Shown here in pieces: positions 8,156-16,255 of a stretch of DNA of 64,000 bases (positions are counted from its first letter, which is position 1; each line of letters opens with the position of its first letter). Origin of the DNA: Aquiflexum balticum DSM 16537 (GTDB lineage Bacteria > Bacteroidota > Bacteroidia > Cytophagales > Cyclobacteriaceae); contig NZ_LT838813.1 of NCBI RefSeq assembly GCF_900176595.1, positions 5,536,001-5,600,000 on the forward strand, written 5' to 3'. The translations under genes were made by a program, and so were the position numbers. Under the pieces are notes generated by a model. The model worked only from the letters and a program-made list of their open reading frames with translations, was not told the origin of the DNA and did not search any database.

Positions 8156-8955
8156 AAACTCCGCGTCCTTAGCAATGGATTCAGGACATTCCCCCCTTTG
8201 AAAGAAAATACAACTGAAATGAGATCAGGTCCTTGATTTTGGATCTTTTTTGACCGGCCGATCCGAATGCCCTTCCCGAAGGAGTACCGATCATTCTGAT
8301 TGTTTTGGCTGATTCGGATGATTGGGGTGATTTGGGTGATTCCATGATTTTTATTTTTGGGTGAAAAAACAATTTGAGTAGCTACTCGAGCTGATTTTGC
8401 TATTTAATGTTGTCCCTATAGCCGGGGATGAGTTTTAAGTTTAGAGTCATCAAATGATTAAAATATTTTGCAAGAAAAAAAACTGAAAATTTTGTCTGCT
8501 ACAGGTAGTTTTTAAATAAAAATGGAATAAAGTGACAATCCTAAACTTCCGGATTTCCGAACCCTGTAAAAGCCCAAAACCGGCCCTAAAAATTTAAAAA
8601 AATCGCTTATAAACCCTTTATTGCTTTTTAAACAATGAATATGGTATTTCCCATAGCTTCGCCCTTTCAGTCCCAAAAAGGAAGATTTTTCGAATGAGTA
8701 ATTTTTTTACTCATAGGCAACAAATTTAATCGGAGCATTGAAATATCCAAATTTTTATTTATCCAAAAACAAGGAAATAGACCGAAGATTGATGATTTAA
8801 AACTTGGGATTGAGGGATGAATGCAGACAAAATCAGGTGGAAGTTCAGGAGGTCTCATCCAGATTCTGAAATGACAAATGGTTTAACCTCATTCTGAGCC
8901 CCCAACATTTTGAAAATGTTAAGAATAGGAATGACATCAAGTCACCTGCTAGGCA
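8156..8955. other. long intergenic stretch without recognisable genes
   Basis: Both strands were read. Short frames here have no family resemblance and low-complexity composition. Part of a 2-kb gene-free gap inside the polysaccharide locus. Confidence 0.6.
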
Positions 8956-9150
8956 GCCGTCATCCTGATCCCGATAGCTATCGGGAGAAGGATCTCCAGA
9001 GGTACAATTATACGGTTGAATTACAGGAAAAGCATATAACCCTTTTGGTCAAAATAACCCTTTTCCTGAACCTTGGGAGACCCCCCGAATCCCGATATTT
9101 ATCGGGACGGGGCAGGCTTTCTCCCGAGCTATCGGGATCAGGGTGACGGC
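8956..9150. repeat. fold-back element with CCCGATAGCTATCGGG palindromes
   Basis: GCCGTCATCCTGATCCCGAT at 8956 onward is inverted at 9127-9150 with one mismatch over 24 bases. Inside are the perfect palindrome CCCGATAGCTATCGGG (8970-8985), the near-palindrome CCCGATATTTATCGGG (9091-9106) and CCCGAGCTATCGGG (9123-9136). Confidence 0.75.
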
Positions 9151-9202
9151 CGTTCCAATATACGTCATTGGTAGTCCCCAACCTCCCTGTCCGGCAGGCC
9201 GG

Positions 9203-9244
9203 TCTTAAATCTTAAATCTAAAATCTTAAATCTTAAATCTAAAC
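9203..9244. repeat. heptamer array, six in-phase units (TCTTAAA/TCTAAAA/TCTAAAC)
   Basis: Units run without phase break directly after a GC-rich palindromic stretch (CTGTCCGGCAGGCCGG). This is one of the two arrays not located at a gene 3' end. Confidence 0.85.
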
Positions 9245-9653
9245 CTTCCTATACCGAGTAAAATTCTTACTCGAGGAAAACCGGAAAACCTGTATAATTA
9301 GTATTCAAAAAGACAAAAAAACATATTTTCCATCTTTTATTTATCTCTGTTTTATCATCTCCCCTACTTGGATTTGATAATCATTTTATTGCAAATCAAA
9401 CCTGAAAAAATGCAGTCAGTAAATTTCAAGTGATTTTCCCGAAGTGAAATTCAAGATATTCTATATCAGCTTTTTAAAATAGTAAAATCAATGAAATTGC
9501 GTGAAATAAACCTAAATTAATCAGTACGGGCATAGTTTCTTTTTTTATTACTAAACTCAGAAAAAACAATATTCTAGGGCATAATTTTTGAACCAAATAT
9601 TTCAGGATTTTGACAAATATTCTTTTACGCCCTGGTCTGCGGAGAATATTAAT

Positions 9654-9683
9654 TTTGGATTAACCACAACTGATTATCTTTTG
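9654..9683 (+). promoter_or_regulatory. possible Bacteroidota-type promoter
   Basis: TTTG at 9654-9657, 17 bases, then TATCTTTTG at 9675-9683. This resembles TTTG-N19-TAnnTTTG with one extra T, 26 bases before the 230-residue gene's ATG. A weak call from spacing alone. Confidence 0.35.
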
Positions 9684-9708
9684 ATTTAAAAACCCAACGA
9701 AAAGCCCT

Positions 9709-10401
9709 ATGCTGATTATTCAATATAATACCCCCGAAAATTTGCCCAATCAATTGGAAGAAGGTAGTGTCGGATTATCTTTTATAATCAAGGACAATTT
9801 TCCCTTAGACAAAAATCCCCTGGAAGAGACAGAACCCATTCTGGTAATGCACGAGGGAATTGTGCTGATCAAAAAACTGGAATTGACCGTCAAAGGCTTC
9901 AATGAAAACAGCCGGTTCAGCAAGACCCTGGAAATAGAATACAACACCGTCAAAAAAGTACCTTTTGATACCCGGGATGCATCCGAGGATTTCTTTTTAA
10001 ATATTCCGGAAGGAAATTATGATGCCATTGATTTTAGATTCCATATGGCGGATTTTGATGACAAACCATCGGTTTTCCTGGAGGCAACCTATGTCAGCCC
10101 CCAAAGTGATGTGATCCCTGTGATTGTGGAACTCTTTGAATCAGACCTTAAATTCGACCTTAAGTTTGACACTGTCAATTCTCCCTCACCCCGGATTTTC
10201 AATGGCAATCTGAATAATTCCTCCATGGTATTTGTCATCCATGCCGACAGGTGGTTTGACAGTTTCAGCATTGAGGACCTCCAAAATGCCGCGAGGGTAA
10301 ACAATAAGATCCTCATCAACAAAACCCACAACACCAAACTCTACTACAAATTCCGCACAAAGGTCAAAAGATGCGCCGACATTAAGGTGGAAGTGAAGTA
10401 A
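9709..10401 (+). CDS. uncharacterised beta-rich protein, paralogue of 12683-13363
   Basis: I do not recognise a named family with certainty. The 230-residue protein aligns end to end with the gene at 12683: both start MLIIQ and share a GI(V/C)(L/I)IKKLxL(T/S)V block, an FD...D.SEDF block, a P(E/Q)G(N/H)Y block, a W-F block near residue 180 and a final K(L/V)E(L/V)K. A lipoprotein at 28646 shares the same order of blocks (VFLEVDPGEY, EGTYIS, DALEWFS). The pattern resembles DUF4382-type lipoprotein domains, but this copy has no signal peptide and would be cytosolic as read. It lies on the plus strand, against the surrounding polysaccharide genes. Confidence 0.7.
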   Translation: MLIIQYNTPENLPNQLEEGSVGLSFIIKDNFPLDKNPLEETEPILVMHEGIVLIKKLELTVKGFNENSRFSKTLEIEYNTVKKVPFDTRDASEDFFLNIPEGNYDAIDFRFHMADFDDKPSVFLEATYVSPQSDVIPVIVELFESDLKFDLKFDTVNSPSPRIFNGNLNNSSMVFVIHADRWFDSFSIEDLQNAARVNNKILINKTHNTKLYYKFRTKVKRCADIKVEVK

Positions 10402-10419
10402 TGGGGATTGGGGCAAAAA

Positions 10420-10450
10420 GACGGAAGACGGAAGACGGGAGACGGAAGAT
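10420..10450. repeat. heptamer array, four GACGGAA units
   Basis: On the opposite strand the unit is TCTTCCG, the same TCTYNNN form as the other arrays. It begins 18 bases after the stop of the preceding gene. Confidence 0.85.
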
Positions 10451-10470
10451 GCCCAAATAGGGTTTGTATT

Positions 10471-10615
10471 CCACATTTCGGTAAAGAGACCAGCATTCCA
10501 AAATAGAATCTATGACCGAAATTATTCCTTCGTCACCTTCATGACCCCAGGTTGCGGTGCATGCAGCTTAGTAGAAACAGAAAGATTTTTCAAAGCACCT
10601 TACCCGGGGCTACCC
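10471..10615. repeat. nested-palindrome element, copy 1
   Basis: ATTTCGGT (10475-10482) pairs with ACCGAAAT (10515-10522) around an inner ATTCC...AGAAT stem. A distal part follows with GGTGC ... GCACC and terminal CCCGGGG. Copies 2 and 3 lie at 10888 and 11973 in the same orientation. Confidence 0.8.
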
Positions 10616-10712
10616 ATATTTTGCTCCCGATACTCGGGGCAGGCTCTTGCAGGGCTGCAATAAAAAAAACTTATTTTAACTCCAATCTTATGTCAGTAGG
10701 ATAGTGGGGAGG

Positions 10713-10805
10713 AAGACAATGAGCCGGGCCGGCTTGGCCACGCGCGCTGATAGGATCTCATTGTCTTGACTTTTTTGTTACTTTTTTGGTCAAGCAAAAA
10801 AGTAA
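10713..10805. repeat. two perfect 11-bp stem-loops
   Basis: AAGACAATGAG (10713-10723) pairs with CTCATTGTCTT (10757-10767) around a GC-rich loop. TTACTTTTTTG (10778-10788) pairs with CAAAAAAGTAA (10795-10805) around a 6-base loop. No ORF of interest spans it. Confidence 0.75.
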
Positions 10806-10887
10806 GAGAGAAAATGAAAGAAAAATGAATTGGACGTTACTCACGAAATAGAACATCTATAATCAATTTTCCGATTTTGGTTCCCCG

Positions 10888-10968
10888 TTCCACATTTCGG
10901 TAAAAAGACCCGCATTCTAAAATAGAATCTCTGACCGAAATTTCCTCAATCGTCACCTTCATGACCCC
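10888..10968. repeat. nested-palindrome element, copy 2 (truncated)
   Basis: The cleanest copy: ATTTCGGT (10894-10901) with ACCGAAAT (10934-10941) encloses ATTCTAAAATAGAAT (10914-10928), itself a hairpin. It lacks the distal GGTGC/GCACC part and stops about 10 bases from the stop codon of the 95-residue gene. Confidence 0.85.
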
Positions 10969-10977
10969 CTAATATCT

Positions 10978-11265
10978 TCAACCAATAGCAGCTACCAGTT
11001 GATCAAGATCACTATGTTTCTTGGGGGATTCATTGGGATAGAACTTAAAAATGATTTTTTCAATTGTTTTAAATACTTCAGGAGATTCATTCGAATTAGC
11101 TGCCAAGTCTGAAATCAATTCTTTCATGAGCTTTGACTTCTTGGATTCATATTGGGATGACATGAAATCATCATTTCCTTGATTCTTGTGTATCAAAATA
11201 ATCTCATCTATCTTTTTGATTTCCTCAATAAGGTCAATCAGTCGATATAATTTAGAACTGTTCAT
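10978..11265 (-). CDS. small helical protein paired with nucleotidyltransferase-like gene
   Basis: The 95-residue protein is rich in Lys, Glu, Ile and Ser and looks largely helical (LYRLIDLIEEIKKIDEIILI, then KKSKLMKELISDL). I recognise no family, and no HEPN-type R-x4-6-H motif is visible. Its start overlaps the end of the upstream nucleotidyltransferase-like gene by 14 bases, so the two are translationally linked. The arrangement recalls two-gene toxin-antitoxin or MNT-partner modules, but no such function is shown. Repeat copies 2 and 3 flank the pair. Confidence 0.65.
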   Translation of the reverse strand: MNSSKLYRLIDLIEEIKKIDEIILIHKNQGNDDFMSSQYESKKSKLMKELISDLAANSNESPEVFKTIEKIIFKFYPNESPKKHSDLDQLVAAIG

Positions 11266-11761
11266 TTTTCGTTTGGTAAGTTTCTGTTCCTATTTCCAAG
11301 AAACCCTTTGGAAATTTTTTTCCTCTTCTGCTAATTTTTGTTTTTGTGAAATGATCCATCCAATAAGACCTATCTCCCGCATAAAGACCATAACTATCAT
11401 GGCCTTGTGGATAAACTCTTACAATATAACCGTCTAACCCATAATTTTCAATTGATTCGGGATATTTATAGGGATTGAGATTATTTCCAAGCTTATCAAC
11501 AATATCGTAAGGTATAAACGTAACCAAGTCAATATCGTTTGGGTGTAGTTCCTTTGTTGTGAAGGACCCGTCTATCCATTGCAATGGATTCATTATTTTT
11601 GTTTGTTTAGCCAAATCCTCTGAATATTGTTTGAACTTTATGAATAAGTCATTTCTCATCTCTGAGGAAATCATTTGAACAAATTGCTCATAAAATTCCT
11701 CTTTTGATGATTTTATATTTTGGTTTGGCACCAATAAACCACGACTGTTAAAATGGAGCAT
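11252..11761 (-). CDS. nucleotidyltransferase-like protein (DUF6932-type)
   Basis: The 169-residue protein contains WIDGSFTTKELHPNDIDLVTF near residues 62-82. This fits the minimal nucleotidyltransferase pattern G-S-x(n)-D-x-D, here G-S followed by N-D-I-D. Proteins with GSFVT...P.DIDLV-type motifs are usually filed under DUF6932, and their substrate is unknown. It is the first gene of a two-gene unit on the minus strand. Catalytic activity (AMP or NMP transfer to a protein or tRNA) is inference from the fold motif only. Confidence 0.7.
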   Translation of the reverse strand: MLHFNSRGLLVPNQNIKSSKEEFYEQFVQMISSEMRNDLFIKFKQYSEDLAKQTKIMNPLQWIDGSFTTKELHPNDIDLVTFIPYDIVDKLGNNLNPYKYPESIENYGLDGYIVRVYPQGHDSYGLYAGDRSYWMDHFTKTKISRRGKKFPKGFLEIGTETYQTKNEQF

Positions 11762-12682
11762 TTAGATTTTTTTTAGTACGTTCCCTCCAACTTGTATTCG
11801 AAAATTTCTATTAATATTTCTTTTGTGTTTAAAAAAACAAAATTATTCTTTCCATTAAAATATTTAATTTTTTTTCCAGGTCAAAAAAGTAAAAAAGAAG
11901 AAGTCAAAAAAATGAAGATAAAGCCACTTACTGAAAAAAACCTCGTAATGACTGTACAGAATAAGGTTAAGGTTCCACATTTCGGTAAAAAGATCCGTGT
12001 TACAAAATAGAATCTCTGACCGAAATCCCCTCAATCGTCGCCTTCAATTACCCCGGGCGGCGGTGCATGGGGTTTGGAGGAAACCGAAAATTAGCCAAGG
12101 CACCTTACCCGGGGCTATCATAAATCGCCCTTTTAGGGCTATCCATTTTTTTTCAATAGAATTGTGTTCAAGATTTCGGAACCGCCAGTTCTCGACACGA
12201 GAATCCTGAACCTTAGAATACCCCTCTTTCCGACGACTCCCCCTCCCCAACTGGGGAGGGCCGGGGTGGGGTAAAACCCCCAATTTCGACTCTAAACCTA
12301 AATCATAACCCACCTCCAAAGAAAAAAAAACCACTTTTTCTAAAAAATCTTTATATGGAATAAAAAGCCCATAAATATTCAATAATTGCATTTCAAAAAT
12401 CTGAAGTGATTTTTATAAATAAAATCCCATTCAATTTATTTTCAAGGCTTTATAAAGAAAATTTTGGCCAAAAATTAAATTTTCAACCTTACACTCCAAA
12501 ATCGGTTTTAGTTTCCACTGCGGTTATTAAATGTGAAAAAAATATTATTTATTCGTTAAATGATCACCCAAAAAATCCAAGTGTCGATATGATTTTTGTG
12601 CTGAATTGGATGCAGGTGATTTTATGGTTTGACTGTACATCTATCTCAATTTATTTTAAGTCCAAAATAATAAGCTCACCCT
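11762..12682. other. gene-free stretch with repeats and a 20-bp palindrome
   Basis: It contains nested-palindrome copy 3 (11973-12118) and a perfect 20-bp palindrome at 12241-12260 (CCCTCCCCAACTGGGGAGGG) followed by GGGGTGGGG and CCCCC, which could form a strong hairpin. Two short frames, 72 and 101 codons, have AT-rich low-complexity composition and are not credible genes. Confidence 0.6.
11973..12118. repeat. nested-palindrome element, copy 3
   Basis: ATTTCGGT (11979-11986) and ACCGAAAT (12019-12026) enclose a decayed inner stem. The distal part is well preserved: CCCCGGGCGGCGGTGC pairs with GCACCTTACCCGGGG. Confidence 0.8.
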
Positions 12683-13363
12683 ATGCTCATTATCCAACAC
12701 TTTGCCCATGATTACTTTTCACACAAACTCGACGAAAATCACATTGGTTTATCCATAAAGATCAAAGGGAAATATGATGGTACCATGGACCTGTTCCCTA
12801 CAGACGCGCCTACCATCATCATTCAGGATGGATTTATCTGTATCAAAAAACTGAACCTGTCCGTTGTCGGAAAAAATGCCACAAGCAGTTTCAACAAAAA
12901 TCTTGACATCAAATTCAATGATATCAAGAAGATTTCTTTTGACAAACAGGATGATTCTGAAGATTTTGTGATCAACGCGCCGCAGGGTCACTACGAAAAC
13001 CTGAGCTTTGGGATTGAGCTGATGGATTTTCTTGGCCTTCCGGCAATTCTGATCAACGGTTCCTACTACAGCAAAGCCGAAGAACTTATACCCTTAAAGA
13101 TTGAACTCTCAGGAATGGAACCAAAATTTGATCAGGTTTTGGATTCAAATAATAAATACCTGACCAACACCGTGGACAATCCTTCCTTTATCTTTGAAAT
13201 CAATGCTTCCAAATGGTTTGAGAATTTGACCACCGAAGATCTGGAAACAGCAGAACTGACTGAGGATACCATCACCATCAATCCTTTACGGAATTCACAT
13301 TTATTCAAAAAAATAGCCGGCAAAATGATGCTCGGCGATGATATCAAGTTGGAACTGAAGTAA
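12683..13363 (+). CDS. uncharacterised beta-rich protein, paralogue of 9709-10401
   Basis: The 226-residue protein aligns over its full length with the gene at 9709 (shared MLIIQ start, ICIKKLNLSVVG, FDKQDDSEDFVIN, FEINASKWFENL, and a C-terminal DDIKLELK). Like it, this copy has no signal peptide. The two paralogues are in the same orientation on either side of the nucleotidyltransferase pair and its repeats. This suggests duplication of a unit including gene plus repeat, or insertion between copies. The function is unknown. The relation to DUF4382-like lipoproteins is by pattern only. Confidence 0.7.
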   Translation: MLIIQHFAHDYFSHKLDENHIGLSIKIKGKYDGTMDLFPTDAPTIIIQDGFICIKKLNLSVVGKNATSSFNKNLDIKFNDIKKISFDKQDDSEDFVINAPQGHYENLSFGIELMDFLGLPAILINGSYYSKAEELIPLKIELSGMEPKFDQVLDSNNKYLTNTVDNPSFIFEINASKWFENLTTEDLETAELTEDTITINPLRNSHLFKKIAGKMMLGDDIKLELK

Positions 13364-13374
13364 AAATCAGGGCA

Positions 13375-14319
13375 TCAGAATTCCCATAAAAAAACCGGTA
13401 CTTCAAATCTTTTGGCTCCCAAGCTTTCTTTCCATTGGACCAAACCCGCTATTGATTTTCCGGTCCGGGCATCGAGCGAAGTCCCCAAACTCAAATAAGA
13501 TTTGTCCCTGTTGTACCTGTTCAGGATGACATCAAAAAGAAGATCAAGCGCCCGCAATTCCCTGCCTTTGGCATTGGTGGCAATATATTGGGTATGCACC
13601 ACCTGTGCATGAATAAAAAGCACTGTGCCTGCAATCATCTCCTCATTCAGGTATACGGGGAAAAGCTTGATGTTTTCAGGAAAGCAATCCTTTAAAAAAG
13701 AGATTTCATTAAGACTGTGAACAGGTTTGTTTTTGAATTTTTCCAGAAGATGGGGTTCCAGGACTTTTGTCCAAAACCCATCAAAATCAAGGGATTCAAT
13801 TACCTTGAGGTCTTGGGAAAGTGCCTTCTTCCTTCCCCATTTTCTACCTCTGTCCGAAACCTGAAATGGCAAGGGAGTGGCATAGAAAATACCGGTATGG
13901 ACCAATTGAGGTTTTGATTGGTTTAGGACACGTGTCAGTTCAACCTGACTTCCCAAACAAAAAAAATCAGGCACAGACCTGATTTCCAAAGATTGAAAGC
14001 CATTGATTTTAAAATATTGTAAGGTGTCACCAATCATTTGCGACAAGAGTTCCCCTTGAATCCTTTCAGTCATTATCCACCCGGCGTAGGTAAGGCCCCT
14101 GTAAGAAAAAACTTTCCCGGAAGATTTCTCAGCCGGGAAGATGGCCACGGCTTGTTCGTCCAAAAAGAAAATCAGGGAACATTCCTGAAACCTATCACCA
14201 TGATACTCCATAAAATCCCGCTTATGGATAAAAGTACCGTTGACACTATTCGCCACTACCGCATCCCAAGCTGCATTTAAATCATTTTGGTAAGCCCGGA
14301 TAATCAGTTGACCTATCAT
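13375..14319 (-). CDS. FemAB/GNAT-like acyltransferase
   Basis: The 314-residue soluble protein contains a first part with VFSYRGLTYAGWI and a later LFPVYLNEEMIAGTVLFIHAQVVHTQYIATNAKGRE-type segment (broken here for length). This matches the BioF2-like/FemAB N-acyltransferase fold seen in Bacteroidota polysaccharide loci. Its ATG overlaps the stop of the upstream FdtA-like gene by 4 bases, so the two are coupled. It may add an acyl or aminoacyl group to an amino sugar. The acceptor is unknown, and the C-terminal GTSLDARTGKSIAGLVQWKESLGA supports the family call. Confidence 0.65.
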   Translation of the reverse strand: MIGQLIIRAYQNDLNAAWDAVVANSVNGTFIHKRDFMEYHGDRFQECSLIFFLDEQAVAIFPAEKSSGKVFSYRGLTYAGWIMTERIQGELLSQMIGDTLQYFKINGFQSLEIRSVPDFFCLGSQVELTRVLNQSKPQLVHTGIFYATPLPFQVSDRGRKWGRKKALSQDLKVIESLDFDGFWTKVLEPHLLEKFKNKPVHSLNEISFLKDCFPENIKLFPVYLNEEMIAGTVLFIHAQVVHTQYIATNAKGRELRALDLLFDVILNRYNRDKSYLSLGTSLDARTGKSIAGLVQWKESLGAKRFEVPVFLWEF

Positions 14320-14759
14320 TGATTTTTAATTTCCAAGAACGCCTCAAAATCATTTATATAATCTGCGGGATCGTAGATTTCGGAACAAAGAACCACACAA
14401 ATCGCATCCTTGGAAAAGTTTTTGAGTTCCCGCCAGATACCTTCTCTGATAAGTAGTCCCGAGGCAGAATCATTGAGGATAAAACTTTTGTGGCTTTCCC
14501 CGTCATGCAGAATGGCTTCAAACTCTCCTTTCAGGGCAATCAGCACCACCTGATTCTGTATATTGGCATGGTTCCCCCTTGAGGCCTGTTGAATCATATC
14601 GGTCAGGAAAAATGTCCGTTTAATCTCAAAAGGAATTTCAAGCCCCCCGGTAATGCTTGTCAGCACACCGTCTTCCAGGGCTATTTTCCTGAATTCAATT
14701 AACCGGCAATCCACTAATTTCGTCTGATTCATGATGTTTGGAGAACTAGGCAAAATCAA
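14316..14759 (-). CDS. FdtA/QdtA-like cupin (sugar 3,4-ketoisomerase family)
   Basis: The 147-residue protein has the family order: FFLTDM, RGNHANIQNQ (61-70), ILNDSASGLLIREGIWRELKNF-type region, then VVLCSEIYDPADYINDFEAFL near the C-terminus. The family isomerises dTDP-4-keto-6-deoxyglucose to the 3-keto sugar before transamination. The usual R-G-x-H-A-H has become R-G-N-H-A-N, losing one of two histidines that line the active site. It might therefore be a different enzyme, for example a scaffold or a WxcM-like binding domain. It is coupled to the FemAB-like gene downstream. ATG choices at residue 1 or 10 are equally possible. Confidence 0.75.
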   Translation of the reverse strand: MILPSSPNIMNQTKLVDCRLIEFRKIALEDGVLTSITGGLEIPFEIKRTFFLTDMIQQASRGNHANIQNQVVLIALKGEFEAILHDGESHKSFILNDSASGLLIREGIWRELKNFSKDAICVVLCSEIYDPADYINDFEAFLEIKNQ

Positions 14760-14770
14760 TAATCCTTATA

Positions 14771-16204
14771 TCAAACTTTTGCCTCTTTGATATACCTGCT
14801 TTTTCCCTTCCATGCTACATAGAACAAAATACAGAAAAGTATCCCTAAACCAAAATAAACAGCAAAAGACATCATATTCCCAAAATGCATCCAATAGCGC
14901 TGTGCCGGAAAAGAGAAAATGCTTTCCTCCTGAAGGGATGACAGGGCCTTTTCCATTCCAGGGACATTCAATGGCAACCAAAAGGCGGAAAGGATAAGGT
15001 TGATGGCTCCGATTACAACAAGATCCTTGTTCAAGATCCGGTATCTCCGGACTCCTTTCAACAAAAGAAAAACCAGAAAAGGCAATAAAGGCATGATTAT
15101 CCGGGATTCAGGGTTCAGGATAAACAAAAATAGCAGCAGGCAAACTACCGTAAAACCCATCCCCAATTTCGCCATTTCCCGGACCATCCTGACAAAAAAT
15201 ACAATTCCCAAAGGAATCAAAAATCCAAAATACATCAGATGCCCCACCAAAAAGTCAAGCGGAAAACGAAGCATTTTTCCAAAGAAATTCTGGGCAAGTC
15301 CCAAAACATTGAAGTTTTGGTTATTGCCTGAAAGCAGAAAGACCACCAAGACAAATGCGGTTAGAATAACTGCTAACCTGATGGTTTTTGTTGATTTTTG
15401 TTTAGTCCTGAATATCTCCCAACTTTTTTTCCAGTTGATCGGATTTTTGAACATAAAAACAAAAATAAACGCGACAACAGCCATTAAGGAAGATTTATGA
15501 AGAACGATATCCCATGTATCACCGGTAGCAAATCTATCTGTGAAAATGCTGATCAGAATAAGTAAAAAAAGAACTACGGCGGATGCAATAACGGGAAAGA
15601 GTGATTTTGGCCTTGGTCCCGGATGAAGTTCCATATGTTCGCTCGGCAGAAATATCAAAACCAAACCCGTCAATAAGAGCGTGGGCCAAACAAATCCACC
15701 GATTACAGAGACCAAAAACAACTTTTGCCTATCATGCCTCACAAAATAATTCACCTGCCCCATTCCCAAAACCAAGGCTGTAAAATCGGTGGAAAAGGGA
15801 TTGTACCAGGTTTCTTTGAGGACGGCAAAATTGAAAAAAAGAAGTATGAACCCTAGGATTTCCAAAGTAGGTTTTAGCCTCATTTTTTTGGTCAGCGAGA
15901 AATACCAGTAAATCCCCGGTATCAGCATCAGGAAATGAAAAATAATCATTCCACTCAAAAGGCTGCCATAATCAAAGTCAAACCCAAACAGGGCAAATAC
16001 CATATTGACCATGGCAAAAGGAAAAATGCGCTGAATCTGAACTATATTGTAACTTTCATCTTCTATATTGTCCAAAAAGGAAGCTGCCACATCCCTGTAA
16101 AAGACACCATCACCTATGGCGCCTTCATTCACAGGTATCTTTTCTCCCAGAATCTGGAATATAACTATGGCTATTAAAATCGATATCAGTATGCCGCGAT
16201 GCAA
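14771..16204 (-). CDS. polytopic membrane protein of polysaccharide locus
   Basis: The 477-residue protein has about 11-12 hydrophobic segments and no soluble domain. Its first periplasmic loop carries NEGAIGDGVFYRDVAASF, an acidic loop with aromatic residues as found in GT-C-like enzymes and some lipid-linked glycan polymerases. It sits 11 bases upstream of the FdtA-like gene and about 50 bases after the regulator. A role in moving or polymerising glycan at the membrane is plausible. No named family was recognised. Confidence 0.5.
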   Translation of the reverse strand: MHRGILISILIAIVIFQILGEKIPVNEGAIGDGVFYRDVAASFLDNIEDESYNIVQIQRIFPFAMVNMVFALFGFDFDYGSLLSGMIIFHFLMLIPGIYWYFSLTKKMRLKPTLEILGFILLFFNFAVLKETWYNPFSTDFTALVLGMGQVNYFVRHDRQKLFLVSVIGGFVWPTLLLTGLVLIFLPSEHMELHPGPRPKSLFPVIASAVVLFLLILISIFTDRFATGDTWDIVLHKSSLMAVVAFIFVFMFKNPINWKKSWEIFRTKQKSTKTIRLAVILTAFVLVVFLLSGNNQNFNVLGLAQNFFGKMLRFPLDFLVGHLMYFGFLIPLGIVFFVRMVREMAKLGMGFTVVCLLLFLFILNPESRIIMPLLPFLVFLLLKGVRRYRILNKDLVVIGAINLILSAFWLPLNVPGMEKALSSLQEESIFSFPAQRYWMHFGNMMSFAVYFGLGILFCILFYVAWKGKSRYIKEAKV

Positions 16205-16255
16205 ATCAGTAAATCTGTGGGTGATTAAAATTTTGTCGAATTTATACCATTTTTT

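Noticed and set aside
7966-8236. three plus-strand frames of about 70 codons
   Set aside because: They are translations of the 31-bp tandem repeat in three phases.
8910-9146. 78-codon plus-strand frame
   Set aside because: It runs through the fold-back palindrome element; the codons are set by the repeat.
11792-12010. 72-codon plus-strand frame
   Set aside because: Low-complexity Lys/Phe composition, and it ends inside repeat copy 3.
12406-12711. 101-codon plus-strand frame
   Set aside because: AT-rich, no motif, and overlaps the start of the better-supported gene at 12683.
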